A stretch of 64,000 nucleotides of DNA from positions 22,185,693-22,249,692 of the forward strand of contig JASXTE010000008.1 in assembly GCA_030280995.1 (NCBI GenBank), read 5' to 3'. The translations under genes were made by a program, and so were the position numbers. This DNA comes from Hemileia vastatrix (Eukaryota; Basidiomycota; Pucciniomycetes; Pucciniales; Zaghouaniaceae). The notes below the pieces were generated by a model, which saw only the letters and a list, made by a program, of their open reading frames with translations, made no database searches and was not told the DNA's origin. Within the stretch, counting starts at the first letter, position 1; each line of letters starts with the position of its first letter. Shown here piece by piece: positions 20,311-32,900 of this stretch.

Positions 20311-23009
20311 ACTTGACATTATCCTGAACTCTGTGCCAATACTCAATGGATCTTCTGTGAATGTATAATGAATGTCTGAATAGAGGATTGCATGATATTT
20401 GGTGCTTGAAACAATTAAAAGTTGAATTTTTTTTTTTAAGATGATTAGTCGAAATTGAAAGCCATTCTTTTAGGTTGAATTATAATTTTAAGCTTTAAAA
20501 TATAGGAGACTGATAATGTAGGCTTTTTAGTATTATTTGGCTTCTCTCATTTTAAGCATATAATCATTTTTTCAAATTGATAATACATAATGAGTGGCTT
20601 GGTTATTCAAGATTATTTTTGGGATTTTCAGAAGTCTTGGGATCTCTTAAACCTACCTTTTTTTTAATTAACACATTTTTGTCATATATTATCTGACAAA
20701 ACAAAAAATGTAAGAAAGATATCTAAAAATTTTACTCAAAGTGTAATTTCATGTGAAATTCTCACTACTCTTATAACATACATTGGTTCCTTGTAGTAAA
20801 ATCATTGAACATCATTTTAACTAAAAGAATCTGTATTTACATAGTTTTTTGGACTTTGAAGAAGATACTTATCAATATATTGAGTTATGGTATGGGTTCA
20901 GTTAAAAACCTATTCAATGTAACCATAAATTGACTTCAAAATTCTGAAAAAAATTATTGTGTTATTATACACATTTTACCAATCATTTCCATGGAGTCAC
21001 TGGGTTCCTGGCAAACATGACCTGAATATTCATGTAATATGTCTAAATATTGATTAATCAGATTGTGCAACTTCTACACCAATTATATTCATTTTTACTC
21101 CTTCTCATATCTCCACCAAAATACCAATGGCAAAAGAGGATAGGCAGGTTTTCAGGATTAGTTAAAGTACAGAGATGTGAATAGCTTTTTTATTTAGTTT
21201 TATAGAAGATTTCAATGGTCTAGTATGAAACATGTTGTCTAAATCCAATTAATTATTAAAATATAATTCAATTTAATTCTCTCTGTAAGTTAATCTCACT
21301 TTAATAAATGGTATACAGATTACAGTCGGCAGAAAAACAGAGCTAATTATTTAAATCAATATTTAAAAGAATTTAATAGTACTAATGAATATGTATTTTA
21401 TTGGTCTGGTTATATATTTTTAAGGTGATGTAAAATAACGTAGGATATAAGCCTAATTCTCCTCCTTTTATACCCATGAATCCCCCAATGTTCCTCCTTT
21501 AATTACAAATTCTTTACACAGCCAATGACACCTTAATCTAGAAGTTACACATTTCCATCAACCCAAAGATAAACCAATAAAAAAAGAAGAAGTGTATCAC
21601 ATGCCAAAATACAAAAATAACAGGGGTTAATCCATCAAAATAAGGTAATAACCAAAAAGAGAGTATATGCCTAAAATTCATAGAATAAAAGACAAAATAA
21701 TAAAATAAGGACCTTAAAATAATGTCTAATTAAGGGGAAAAGAAGTAGAAATTAAGGTATAAATTATTACAATTTTATATATGAAATACCCATCTAAAAA
21801 TTACCAATATAACATGAGAAACCATTGAGTAACCCAAAATAAGACTTGAAATGTTGTATGAATGAATGCAGACTCTTGGAAGGCACTTGCACAAGTAAAT
21901 CCTCAATTGAATAAAAAATTTTTAGTGTGATAGTAGAATATGGGAATCAATCTTGATGTTATTAATGAAATTAGTGCATATGATGAGGTCGATGCACTAA
22001 TAATGAAAACAGGACACTAATTAAGTGCCTCTCACCTATTTTAGCATATTTACACATATGGATAATACATTGTGGTGTAATTTTAGTTTGAAATTACTAA
22101 ATTTTTCAATAATGAAACTACGCATGTGGGATAAATGCAGGCAGCATAAGGCCAGTAAACAGAAGCCATTTCTGGCATGAAAAACATCATTTTTTAAAAG
22201 TTTTTCTTATAAATTTAAGTAGCCAAGTTAATACCCCTAAATAAGGCAAATTGATCTGTTAAAGAGAAAATCTAATATCATAAAATATATAGTACATATA
22301 TACAACATTTAAGTGATTTAAAGTGCATTTATTCATTATTTCACTATAATAATGAAAATAACAGCTTTAAGTTCACTTGAAAATTATGTAACCTTATGTC
22401 TAAGATTCTTAAGATTACCATAACATATCCCAACCTAATATGAAGTACATAATATCTATAAAAATTGAATATATGCCTGTATTTAAAGTATTATAATGGC
22501 ATATATTGTATTGACTGACTTATTTTACTTATTTATACATATTGTAAACCTTCATGAAAACTCATCTGATTAGTGTTTCAAAGAAATATTATATAATGTT
22601 CAACCCTTTTTAAAAGTATGTCTTGGGGGACCCATGACTGCTAACCAATATCCTTCATCCTTAACAACGGAAGAACTTAATTCAAGGAAAAGTTATTCAG
22701 AAGAAAAATTTATCATTGGCCAAAGCAAGATCATATGTAAACTCACCAGCTGAAAGTGTGGTGTGTCCAGAAATTATTGAAAGGATTGCGGTAAAATCTT
22801 TCCATGAGAAAAACAAGGTTAGAGAATTTCTTTAACTTCGTATTTTTTCTTTTCTTTTCTTATATTATATTATATCTTTTAATTTTTCTTTTTTATCTTT
22901 CTCTTTTGTTTTATTTGATTTGATTTCACTTCATACTATTTTATTTCATTTTATGCTTTATATCTTGCTTTTTTTTCTTTTCTTATGATTAATTTTTTAT
23001 TGAATTTTT
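20311..23009. other. AT-rich region, nothing supportable
   Basis: No gene, RNA or clear transposon structure seen on either strand. 22835-23000 is T-rich low-complexity sequence (TTTTCTTTTC-like runs). Confidence 0.5.
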
Positions 23010-23290
23010 TCAGAAGACTTTTACAATTCTTCTGTAATAATCCCTTCCTTTAGTTTCCTCCCTATCACACCTTCTAGTGGCAGGGAAGGGGGTCCTTGTA
23101 CAATTTTTCAATGCAGACTCACACATCCACCTTCCTATAAAATTCTGAGCTTCAGGCCTGAAACCTGTCACAATATAATATAAAATTCTATCATAACAGC
23201 TATAGGCCTTGTCCAAGGGAGTTGGAGAAAAAGTTGAGCAAAAATCCCCTGTCCCTTTTAGAATACCAGGTGATATTAATTTTCTAAATA
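23010..23290 (-). repeat. Dispersed repeat segment with the GGGACAGG/CCCTTGG end
   Basis: On the minus strand it carries the same terminal segment as 11680-11745, followed by a 68-codon open stretch (23216-23010) of no recognisable family. A block with CTGCCACTAGAA occurs here and, in opposite orientation, near 24455. Possibly a decayed DNA transposon. Confidence 0.35.
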
Positions 23291-23511
23291 AAATGTAAAG
23301 AAATTTTACAATAAACCTCCTAAAAAATTCTTGATAGCATCACAAATTGAGACAGTAGTCACTTATCAGGCCACTGAACCTCATCACACCTGAAATTCAG
23401 ACTTGAAATCCACACCAGAGAAAAACACACACCTAATATTTCTTTGATTTCACTTACAAAGAAATATTACTTGATGCAGATTTCAAAGCTACACTAGAAA
23501 CAAAAGTTTCA

Positions 23512-23761
23512 CACCACACAATATGGGGGGCGGACTTTCTAGCAAGTCCGCAACCTTGGACCCAAACTCACCATAGATTGAACACACATTGAGCTATTGA
23601 TAAAGGAGCCATACAATCAGGAATGAACACCACTCAGAAGAACAGTTTTAGGTGGGTGTTCAAGTAGAGTTCAGTATGGGTTCAGTATGAGTTCAGTCTG
23701 AGTTCCATCTGAGTTCAGGTTGAGGACTTGCTAGCAAGTCCACCCCCTATATTGCGTAGCG
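23512..23761 (-). mobile_element. CACTA-like MITE, complete, 250 bp
   Basis: Terminal inverted repeats of about 38 bp run CRC-x-ACRCAATAT, then G-rich, then GGACTT(G/T)CTAGCAAGTCC. The element is flanked by a 3-bp direct repeat TCA (23509-23511 and 23762-23764). It is the same length as, and opposite in orientation to, the copy at 49667-49916. The interior holds repeated GAGTTCAGT(A/C)TG words and no coding capacity. A 3-bp target duplication and CAC-type ends fit the CACTA (EnSpm) superfamily; the mobilising transposase is not in the window. Confidence 0.85.
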
Positions 23762-25604
23762 TCAATTGTTGAAATCACTAAAGAACTAACTTTGCTTGAA
23801 AAATTTGACTAATGTGGCCACAAAAATGAAATAAAGTTAACAATAAGTTAATATTCCAAAAGATCATATGATTTTTAAAGATACCCCTCCATGATACTTT
23901 ATATTCCAACAGAGCTGTACATACAGTCCTCTAAAATCTAGACACACAAAGAGCTATTTTAAATACAAAATTGCATAAAAACCATTAAAATTAACTCTTC
24001 AACTAGCTATTGCTAAGGAAGGTCACTCACCTCTACCTAAGCAGACTACTTAGAATTAATTCAAGCACTCTAAAAAGCATAAAAAATCATAAAAGCACCA
24101 AAAACTCATAAAAAACCTAATAAAACCACTAATATGTATAAAAAAAATATAAGAAAAATACCAGTATTTATCAAAAAATTAGGGTTTTCAAATAGGCTCT
24201 AATAGGATTTAATCCTGTAACATTCTTGAATACCCAAAAATTCTAAAAGTACCAATAAAAACTCAATTGTACCAAATACAAAAAAACACAAAATAATTAA
24301 AAAAACAAAGACACTATTCATGTTGATATGCCACAGAAGAGGGTGGTTTGTGCACAATTCTGATTTTCAATTTCATGTAAAGACTGACCTGAATGACTCT
24401 AAGCTGCAGTTCTAGTACCTTTCCCAAGTTCCACACAGACCATCTCTCCTGCCACTAGAAACTCTGTTAGGGAGGAGTTGTTCCAGATGAATTTTATGAG
24501 TCTTCTCAAACAAGTGGATAAAAAAATTAAAGATGGCTTAAGAAAATTAAATTAAATAAAATAAAATTTAATAAAATAAAATAATAGAAAATAAATCAAA
24601 GTAAAATGAAGTGAAGTGAGGTGAAGTAAAATCAGGTAATTGAAAATAAAATAACAAAAATGAAGAAAGATTAAATTAAAAGGTTGAAATGATAATTATG
24701 GTCCTAATATTAATGAAAAAACCCCTGAGAATGTGTCATGATTATTAATGAAAAAATAATAGTGATTCTTATTATTATATTATAATATATTAATTTGATA
24801 TTATAATTAATAATGAGAATGAGTATAGTTTTAGTATGAATAATAATGATGAATTAAGGATAATTAACATCATTCAAAGCAGAAAAAAATCTATGCACTA
24901 GACCTCTGGTGCTTTATTTGGCTTCATGCATTGATTTGGCCTGTGATTCTGGCTGTAACCCTGTCCTAGTTTCTTCTCACCTCCCCTCTCTTCTGAATTG
25001 TCTTTCCCTCTGCTGACTTTTCTTACTATATCTCTTGTTCTTTAATTCTCCCTTTCCCATTCCTTAACTCCTCATTCCCTACATGCTCTCCCCTCTAACT
25101 TACCTCCACTTACTTCTCTTCCCCATAGCTCCACATACTATATCTCCCATTTCTCTCACCTCACATTGGGATTCCAAATTTGGTAAGGACTAAATTCCAA
25201 GTCTCCTATTTCTCAAATATTTTTTGGCCCTTTCATCAAGGTAAGTCTTTTTTTTCTTGCTATTCAATTAACTTTCCCACCCCAAACATCTTGAGTATTC
25301 TGATCATAAAGGTGCATATAAATTTCTTCAATAGTTATTTTTTGAAGTGTTTCAAGATCTTTTCAAGCTAACTTTACAACCATGCACAATAAAATATTAG
25401 GATAAGATACATATTTCAAAAAAACATAAGTAGGGGCTCAAGGGGCCAAACCTAAGTTATAGCTCAACATTTTTTCAATGTAATATAATTAACTAGTAAG
25501 AGTTTTGAGTAATTAAGTTCAAATAAAACACTATGGTTCAAAACTACATGTTCCTACTGATTGATAGTGGTATGGTTATAAAAGAGAGGTGAGAAATAAA
25601 GGGG
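23762..25604. other. AT-rich region, no gene supported
   Basis: 24530-24690 is A-rich low-complexity sequence (AAATAAAAT-like). 24900-25160 is relatively C/T-rich. No conserved frame, tRNA or inverted-repeat element recognised. Confidence 0.45.
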
Positions 25605-26045
25605 GACTGGTGGGGAGGTGGTGGGTAGATGAAAAAGGTTAAAGGGAGTTCTGGGGAGTGGTAGAGGATTTTAGAGAGTTGGATGGGAGATGATAAAGGT
25701 GGCAGATAGTGCTGGGGAGTGGTAAGGGGTGGTAGGGAGCTGGTTAGAAGGTGAGAGGGGTTTCATGGAGAGGTTGAATATGGTAGGGAGTGGTAGAGAG
25801 CTGGAGGGGAGGTGAGAAAGGTATCTGGGAGTGCTGTGGTGTGATAGGGAGTGGTAGGAAGCTGGAGGGGAGATGAGAGAGTTATCAGGGAGTGGTAGGG
25901 AGCTGGAGGTGAGGTGAGAAAGGTTTCAGAGAGTGCTCTAATGTGGTAGGGAGTGATGGGGAGCTGGAGGGGAGGTGATTGAGGTGTCAGGGAGTGGTAG
26001 GTAGCTATAGGGGAGGTGATTAAGGTATCAGGGAGTGCTGGGTTT
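25605..26045 (+). repeat. G-rich minisatellite
   Basis: Imperfect tandem units of roughly 70-80 bases built from GGGAGTGGTAGGGAGCTGGA, GGGGAGGTGA and AGGTATCAGGGAGTGCTG. The plus strand is almost free of C. An open frame across it on the minus strand is just a translation of the repeat. Confidence 0.85.
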
Positions 26046-26572
26046 TGGGAGAAAAACATAGAATTTATAGCTAGAATAACTATTTCATGCCTAAAAGACT
26101 AAGGAGGGGCAATGTACATCATCCAAGTTGCTTACTGAAAAGTTATTAGGCAAAAAAAAACTAGCCAATTAAAACATTATCAGAATTTCAAAAAAAGGGG
26201 AAATGAGTGAAGGGAAGAAAAAGAAACAGTAGGTACCAACAGGGGAGGGAGACTTAGGGAAAGGGAGGTAAGGTAAGGTTAAGTGTGATAGAGGGTAGTG
26301 AGTGTAGAGTGGAGATATAATCAGGTCATTCAGTAACATAGACTGAAGTAAGTACCAGAATCACAACAAGGGATAGAAAAAATCACTTGATTTCTAGTGC
26401 ATACTTTTTTCTGTGGTGATTTTAATAATAATTTTTTTTAAAAAAAATATAATAAATAATAAATTTGATGAAATATTAAGCATGATTTATTATAATATTA
26501 CAAAGAATGATTATAATATAAATAGTTTAATTACATTTTTAATGAGGAATGAGTTTTCATTTTCACACCATG

Positions 26573-26603
<31 letters not shown>

Positions 26604-27004
26604 AAAATGTGCTCCAATTGTATCATAATTACTTTTATGATGATTATTGATACTATTATTATTAATAGTTGTGAAAAGGAGTTTTTCACTGTTAGAAGAT
26701 CTCTATAAAGGCTTATTATTGGAAGATAATTATTGAGAAAAAAATATTTTTATGAATAATGATGCTCCTGAATTATTGCTTTATTTTTTGTCATTTTATC
26801 TTTTACATGTCTTTATTTATCTATCTGAAAGTTATTTTTTATGGTTTTCAAAATGATGGAGAATATTTACAAGAAGTTGTTAGATGAAAAGGGCCATTGG
26901 AATTAACTATGAGATATATAATTGGGTCCTTTAACATTCTTATCATCAAGTTTATTTTACATTGAATGTTGGTATCATCATATGAGAATCAGATTACTAC
27001 TTCA
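26046..27004. other. AT-rich spacer with a short TTA microsatellite
   Basis: (TTA)n at about 26572-26599. Otherwise nothing supportable. Confidence 0.5.
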
Positions 27005-27364
27005 CAGGGGGGAAATGATTAACTAGATGTCTAGATCAGTTTTATGATCCTATTAATTTCCAGGTGTGTTTTTGTGACAAACCATTGAATGTCACTTTTT
27101 GAGCCCACCCTTATTTTTTTCCTTTGGAAGAGGATTAAGGTGGTGTGGTGTGGGTATGCTTGTAAGGGAAGGGAAGAGGAGGTAAATATAGAACTTTTGG
27201 ATGAATCTATAAATATGAGAGGAAATGAGCCAAGGAGATAAAAATTTCAGAAAAGTAAAAAAATTAGATGGGGTCAAACAGGGTTACTCCACAAATCTGA
27301 CCCAGAGTCATACCCTGCAACAAAAGTTTGTACTAGACATCTAGTTCAGGGATTTTTACCCCTG
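27005..27364. mobile_element. Candidate inverted-repeat element, about 360 bp
   Basis: CAGGGG...AACTAGATGTCTAG at 27005-27034 is mirrored by CTAGACATCTAGTT...CCCCTG at 27333-27364. The inner 14 bases match perfectly, the outer parts imperfectly. No target duplication was found, so this may be a decayed MITE or a chance inverted repeat. Confidence 0.4.
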
Positions 27365-30300
27365 TTCTGGTTAGAATCGTTTATTCTTCTTTAATTATTT
27401 TATCATCAGATCTTATTACTGTAGGTCTGAGCTTCATTCACCTAGTCTTTTTTGAATTCTTACATTGAATATCCTAGTAATTATAAGATGGGGATGATGC
27501 ATACTTTTACCATTTTTGTTTGCAGTGAAGCATTGATGCCATCAGATATTACACTTATTAAAAATGAAAAATAGGTTACTTAAAGGTCACTTCAAATGTT
27601 AAAAATATAGTGCCTGAAAAATGGCTTGACATTAAGTCCTCCTCCCCCTCCCTGTGTATGTTTCTTTGATTATTGAATTCTAGAAATATTAATTACTGAA
27701 TCATATGAGTGTTTATATATCAATCCATTTGGTTCTAAGAGATGAAAATCTTTAATTGTAAAGTATGAAGAATATTGATAATCTACAATTGAAAGAATGA
27801 GGTTGTTTAAAATCTTTCAAGCCTTTTTTGAAAGCATCTGGAATGTGGTTGGATTATGGTCAGAAAAAAGTCTCAATGTGAATTTCTTCATAAACAGGCT
27901 AAAAAAGGTTTTAATGCATGAATAAATGACTAATTTAAAAATTAGGAATTGTGGAGCCTTGCAGGTATGTTTTACATACTTTTTCTGTGTTAAATATATT
28001 TAAAATATTTAATTAAAAATGTTTATATTTTTACTAAACATGGGTACTTCCTAGTAAGTTTCCCTAATTCTATGTGGTGATGATCTCACAATAAGCCTTT
28101 GGTCCTTCCTATATCAATGTATTTTTGAAGTGAAATTACTTTTGCTTATTTCCATTATTGTACTGTAAAATAATTTTTTTCCATTATAAGAATTTATAAA
28201 ACTTTCTTTACCATTAGACTATCAATGTTTTATATATATTGAGGTCTTGTAGTTGGATATTGTGTACAGGATAGTTCCAATATATATTCATACTAAATAT
28301 TAATTATTTTTCCATTTCAAAATTTTCTGTGTAATTTGAAAGGTGAATTGAACAAAAATCTTGAAGATAAAACACCTGACCCTTCCCATTAAATTAAATC
28401 TAGAAATACTTCATTATTTAAAACTATTGAAATGTGTGCCAAAGTACATCCTATCATTCTTTCTTATTTTGAAAACCTAGCTTTAAAATGAATTTTTGAC
28501 ATTTGAAATTTATCTTTTAAGAAAAGAGTTTAACAAGGAAAGAAAGAGATTATTTCTCTTCCCAGAAAGAAACAAAAATGAAAATTTTTCATTATTTGAG
28601 CCTTTTAAACTCTCTTATTTGTATATTTTATTTGAACTCAAACAAGAATCATGCACATGAAATTCTAATTTTTTAATTTAAAAACTTCAAATTCATGTAA
28701 TTCAACAAATTTGCATCTCTAAATTGAAATGTTTCAATAAACTCCACTGTAATTTACTGAATAAAAGGATGGGTGTTATTGAAATTTAATTTTATTGATA
28801 ATTTTTCTCTAAACAAATATTATCTGAAAATCTACATAATTAATGTTATGAAGAATGATAAGTTAGCAGGACAGTTTGCATTACTTTTTTTTACAAAATA
28901 CTAGCTTTAGAACTGGTCAAAGTGTTGGTTCATTTATTTAATTTGATTTAATTTATGGTGACAAAATTATTTAGAGTCAGAAGTAGTTTTAAGTTTTTAC
29001 TTGATGGTACTTCTTATAGCAATAAATAATATAAAAAGTTAAGTATGAAATAAAACTAAATACAAAACATAAGTTACATTTAAACTATGTATACTAATGA
29101 ATTTTAGCAATGACACCAATCACACTTCCATTTACCTACTAGTATCATCTCACTTGGCTGCTGGTAAACTACCTCAATCCTGATGTATTTTCTTCAAAGT
29201 ATGAAGTCCTCACCTTTATGAGAAGGAAATTGAAAAATAAATGATATGGCTGTATAAAACTATATTGGTTGGTATATAAATACCAACTTATCACACACGT
29301 TGTGATGATGGGGAGTTAATTTAAATGTGGAAACTACTTTAGACATTGCATCCAAGAAGCACCAAAAATAGAAAGGTGGTCTCTGAAGCAGAAAAAAAGA
29401 TGTTCCCTATAAGGCCTTCCAAAAATATAGCCATAAATTAAAGTAAGAAGTTTTTAGGATAGAAGTTTGAGCAGGATAATTTGATGAAGAAAGGAATGAA
29501 AAGCAATAAACTTACTTCAGTGAGAAGGATAAAAATTTGATTCAGAAAAGTGAGAGGGAGATAAGAGCTGTGATGCACAGTTGATTGTGGGAACATATGT
29601 ATTGGTGGTCTGAGCTGTGGTTGGAAAAATTGCACTGGAGTAGGAAGTATTTAACTTTTTGTTTGATTCTTCTGGAACAAAATCAACCATGTTACACTGT
29701 GGGTAAAATAGTGTCACACTTTAATTTCAGGTGATAAATCTCACAATAAATCATGACACATTTTAGGAGCCCATTTCAAATCTACATGACATGATATCAT
29801 GGAAATTTTTAGCAGTACAGCACCTGGGAAAATGTAAGTTATAGTCTTCAAATTCAAATAACTCTCCCAATAATAATCAGATATGTGTCAAACTTAATAT
29901 TCAGACTCTCCAGCTTCTTAATTTTGTTTTAGTAACAATAAATTAAAGACTTTTAACCCACACTATTTTTAATGTTTTTTAAAAAAAGCAAAATTTCAAT
30001 GTCCCCCAACCAATGAGATGAAAAATCTGCCACTTTTACCAGTTATTTAGCTCCTCTTCATGAGTGGGTTTTGTAAAAAAAAAACGGAATTTCTTTTTTT
30101 TTGATATATTTCTTTACATTTTTTAGTTTTGAGGCAAGTGTAAATATTTCTAAGAGTTTCCTTCCATCTCTCCATGAAGTATCAATCTAATTTGTGGAGG
30201 TCCCAGGATGAATTTTTAAGAGGGTTTTCTAAATTTGGTGCATTTTTTACCAAAACCAGTTTTTCAATACTTTTGCACAATTTTGTGCACTGTGAAGTAA

Positions 30301-30646
30301 GGAGTTTTCAGATACTTGGGAGCATAAGAGATATTTTTGAACCTAGCTGCTAGGCTAACAATATAAGCCCTTTCTTCAGGAATTTATTGGGTCTTCTGTG
30401 AGTGAGTTTATTTCATAGTTAGAGCAAATGGCCAAAAAAAAGGGTAAATTATTCTCAGCAAGAAAAAAATAAAAAAAAGATCCATTTTTCAAAATGAATT
30501 TAAAGGATTATAAAGTAATATGTTTAGAGGCTTTGAAAATAAATTTAGGAGGGAAGAAGAGATGATGTTCAAGAAAGAGATGGTTGAAAATGACAATAAA
30601 AAAAGAATTATGTGTTAAATTACCCATTACATTTGTCTGTGCACTG
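27365..30646. other. Long AT-rich region without a supportable gene
   Basis: Only short, compositionally biased open frames are present. I see no splice-consistent coding series, tRNA or terminal repeats. Confidence 0.45.
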
Positions 30647-30648
30647 TA

Positions 30649-31336
30649 CAGTGGGTCGCCAAAAAGAAATGTCTATTTTCATTTCATCATAAATGTTTAG
30701 ATAATCATTCTATCTAAATGATACTTTCTAGCTTTAATAATTAAAGCATGTAGAATAAGAATATGATTTAAATATAATCAATAAATTTTTTTAATTTTTT
30801 TATTTTTTTATGAAAATTTTTTGATTTCAAATATAATAAAATCTCTGATAACATAGCCTAGAAGATAATTCATTAGAAGCCTGAATACTTATAAGAGATA
30901 TAAGAAAAAAATAAGTCAAACAAATCATGAAAAAACTACCAAAATTACTAGAACATGGATCCACCACAGGCATCAACAACAGCTTGCATTTGCTCAGGCA
31001 TTGAAGCAATGTAAGTGATCTTGTGCAAAATTGAGGCACTTTTCTTGGTGTAAAGCATTCAAGAAGGGTTTTTTAACAGCCACTCAGTGAGAGAAACCAA
31101 GCTCTTTAGCATGTTTTTGCATGGTTATAGATGAGATTTATGTGAAAACAACTTCAGAAATTTCTGTGCTAGTCGTTTTTTGATTGTCAGAGAGAGAGAG
31201 AGAAATTTGATGCATGTCCCAACTTGTAGTTTTGTGTGGACAACTGGAGAACTTAATTTTTTTAGCTTTCCCTCAAACCTGGTTTCATTTCAATAAATCA
31301 TGCACAGTATTTTTGTGGAAGCTGGTAATGACAGGC
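30649..31336 (-). mobile_element. Decayed Tc1-like transposon (right part missing)
   Basis: A TACAGTGGGTCGCC terminus at 30647 (TA then CAGTGGG), typical of Tc1/mariner ends and close to the end at 56637. On the minus strand near 30950-31040 the peptide SMPEQMQAVVDACGGS matches the end of the DDE domain seen at 54290-54330, and near 31270-31330 there are traces of the helix-turn-helix. Multiple stops. The 5' half is replaced at 31337 by a segment shared with 56161-56305. Confidence 0.7.
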
Positions 31337-32050
31337 ACTCTGGCACAGCTATATTAGAAAGTCTTTGTGAAAAAATGCAAAAGTCGGGGAGAGTTACCCA
31401 GAATTTTTGGAGCCAAATTCTGACAGGGGTATTCCATTAGTGTCAGTTTTCTCACAATTTACAATCTAGTGCCAAGAACTGGATTTTTTTTACTTTATCA
31501 CTGCCCTTTTTCGTCCCCCATTTTTTCCCCCATCTCTTCCCCTCCACTTCCACCTCCAAACCCACAATCTGAAAATTTCCACCTCCCATCCCTCAAAACA
31601 CAACTACAGGGCTATTTTTTTGTAAGTCTTTTCTTTCTTTTTTCTTTTTTCTTTTTTTTTCATCTTCTTATTAATTTTTTCAGATCATTTTGGAAGGCAA
31701 TTTTTTTTTTGTTTTCTATCCTTCCACCCTCTCGTTTCTTTTCTCTGCTGATTCCTTTAACCAAAGTGAGCTATTTTCTCTTTCTTATATAATTGTTTCT
31801 TTTTTACTAATTTTATTTCTTTCTTTTTTCTGCTTAGGTTTCATTTTTTGCTGATGGTTTTTCTTGAACTTACCCCTTTTTATCCACAGTTTCTTTCACA
31901 CTCCCCCTTTTTTACCAACAGTTTCTTTTTTCATCTTATATTTGTTGGGTGCTGGTTTTCTTTCCAATAAGTTATTTATTATTATTATTTTTTTAATGTT
32001 ATTGTTATTTTATTTTTTATTAATTTTTTCTTTCTTTCCCTCAACTCTAA
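31337..32050 (+). repeat. Second copy of the leader region of the IS630-type element
   Basis: Begins AGCTATATTAGAAAG and is homologous, in opposite orientation, to 56161-56305 followed by 53170-53819, that is, to the other locus with its CACTA-like insertion removed. It includes a GTAAGTCTTTTC donor-like site and T-rich intron-like sequence. The transposase exons that follow at the other locus are not recognisable here. Confidence 0.75.
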
Positions 32051-32199
32051 ATCATCAAGAAAAGATAGTTTCAACCCTGAATTTCCAGTTAACACCTCTG
32101 TTAGCCCGCCACCATTTTTTGTGGATCAAACTTCCCATAATCACAACATTCTATAAACTTCTGCTCCCACACTTGAGTCTAATAACAAGGATTAACCTT

Positions 32200-32900
32200 T
32201 TAAAGAACTGCATGTCAAGCTGACCTATTTCCATTTGGAAGTTAACATATGGATTGAAAAGGCTGAGAAAATATCTTTGGTCTCTTCCTGCAAGAGAAAT
32301 GCCACAGTACTTGCACTCCAAACAACACCCCCCCTGTTTCAATGGAGAAAAAAATTTATGAAAAGGATAAGCTTATTTTTGAATGCAGAACTGACAAACA
32401 CAATATAAAATAGTCCAAGTGAGGTTTCATAAATTTCTTGATGAAAAAAGAAGATAAGGCTTTGGCATTTTTTGTTGAAATCAAAAGAGAAAAAGGTACC
32501 ATTATTTGGAATATATCAATTCCTCATACAGCTGAATTTTCAGAATTTCAGAAGAAGAGCCTTATCAGCTCCAAAATTTTTTATAAATATTTGGAAGCTT
32601 CTTTATTGGTGCCTGATGGGTGTAAGGTTCTACTTCTTTTGGATCAAAAGGATACATCCTGCAAAAAAAAGTAAGTTAATTTGTATTTAATTTTTATTTT
32701 AATTTTCTGATGTTTTTTTAAGAGGAAAGCTAAATATATCCGCCTCAAAAATCCTCCTTCAACTACCAAAAATGATCTGACTTCTGGAATTATTACTAAA
32801 GAAATTCTTAGTCAATCAGCACACTTTTTATCGCCCAGTTGTCTAGAAGAAGAGGTGAAAGAAGAGGAAATGGAGAGGAGGGAAAAGATAATATAAAGGG
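32200..32900 (+). other. Unassigned coding-like stretch
   Basis: Two partly open stretches (32200-32400 and 32438-32674) with a possible GTAAGT...TTTAAG intron near 32671-32722. No family recognised and frames are broken. It may be a gene remnant or chance; I give no function. Confidence 0.25.

Noticed and set aside
25763..26059. 98-codon open frame on the minus strand
   Set aside because: Direct translation of the G-rich minisatellite with no independent coding signal.
31469..32223. Phe-rich open frames suggesting membrane proteins
   Set aside because: T-rich intron-like leader of the IS630-type element; the homologous region at 53170-53819 does not keep the frames.
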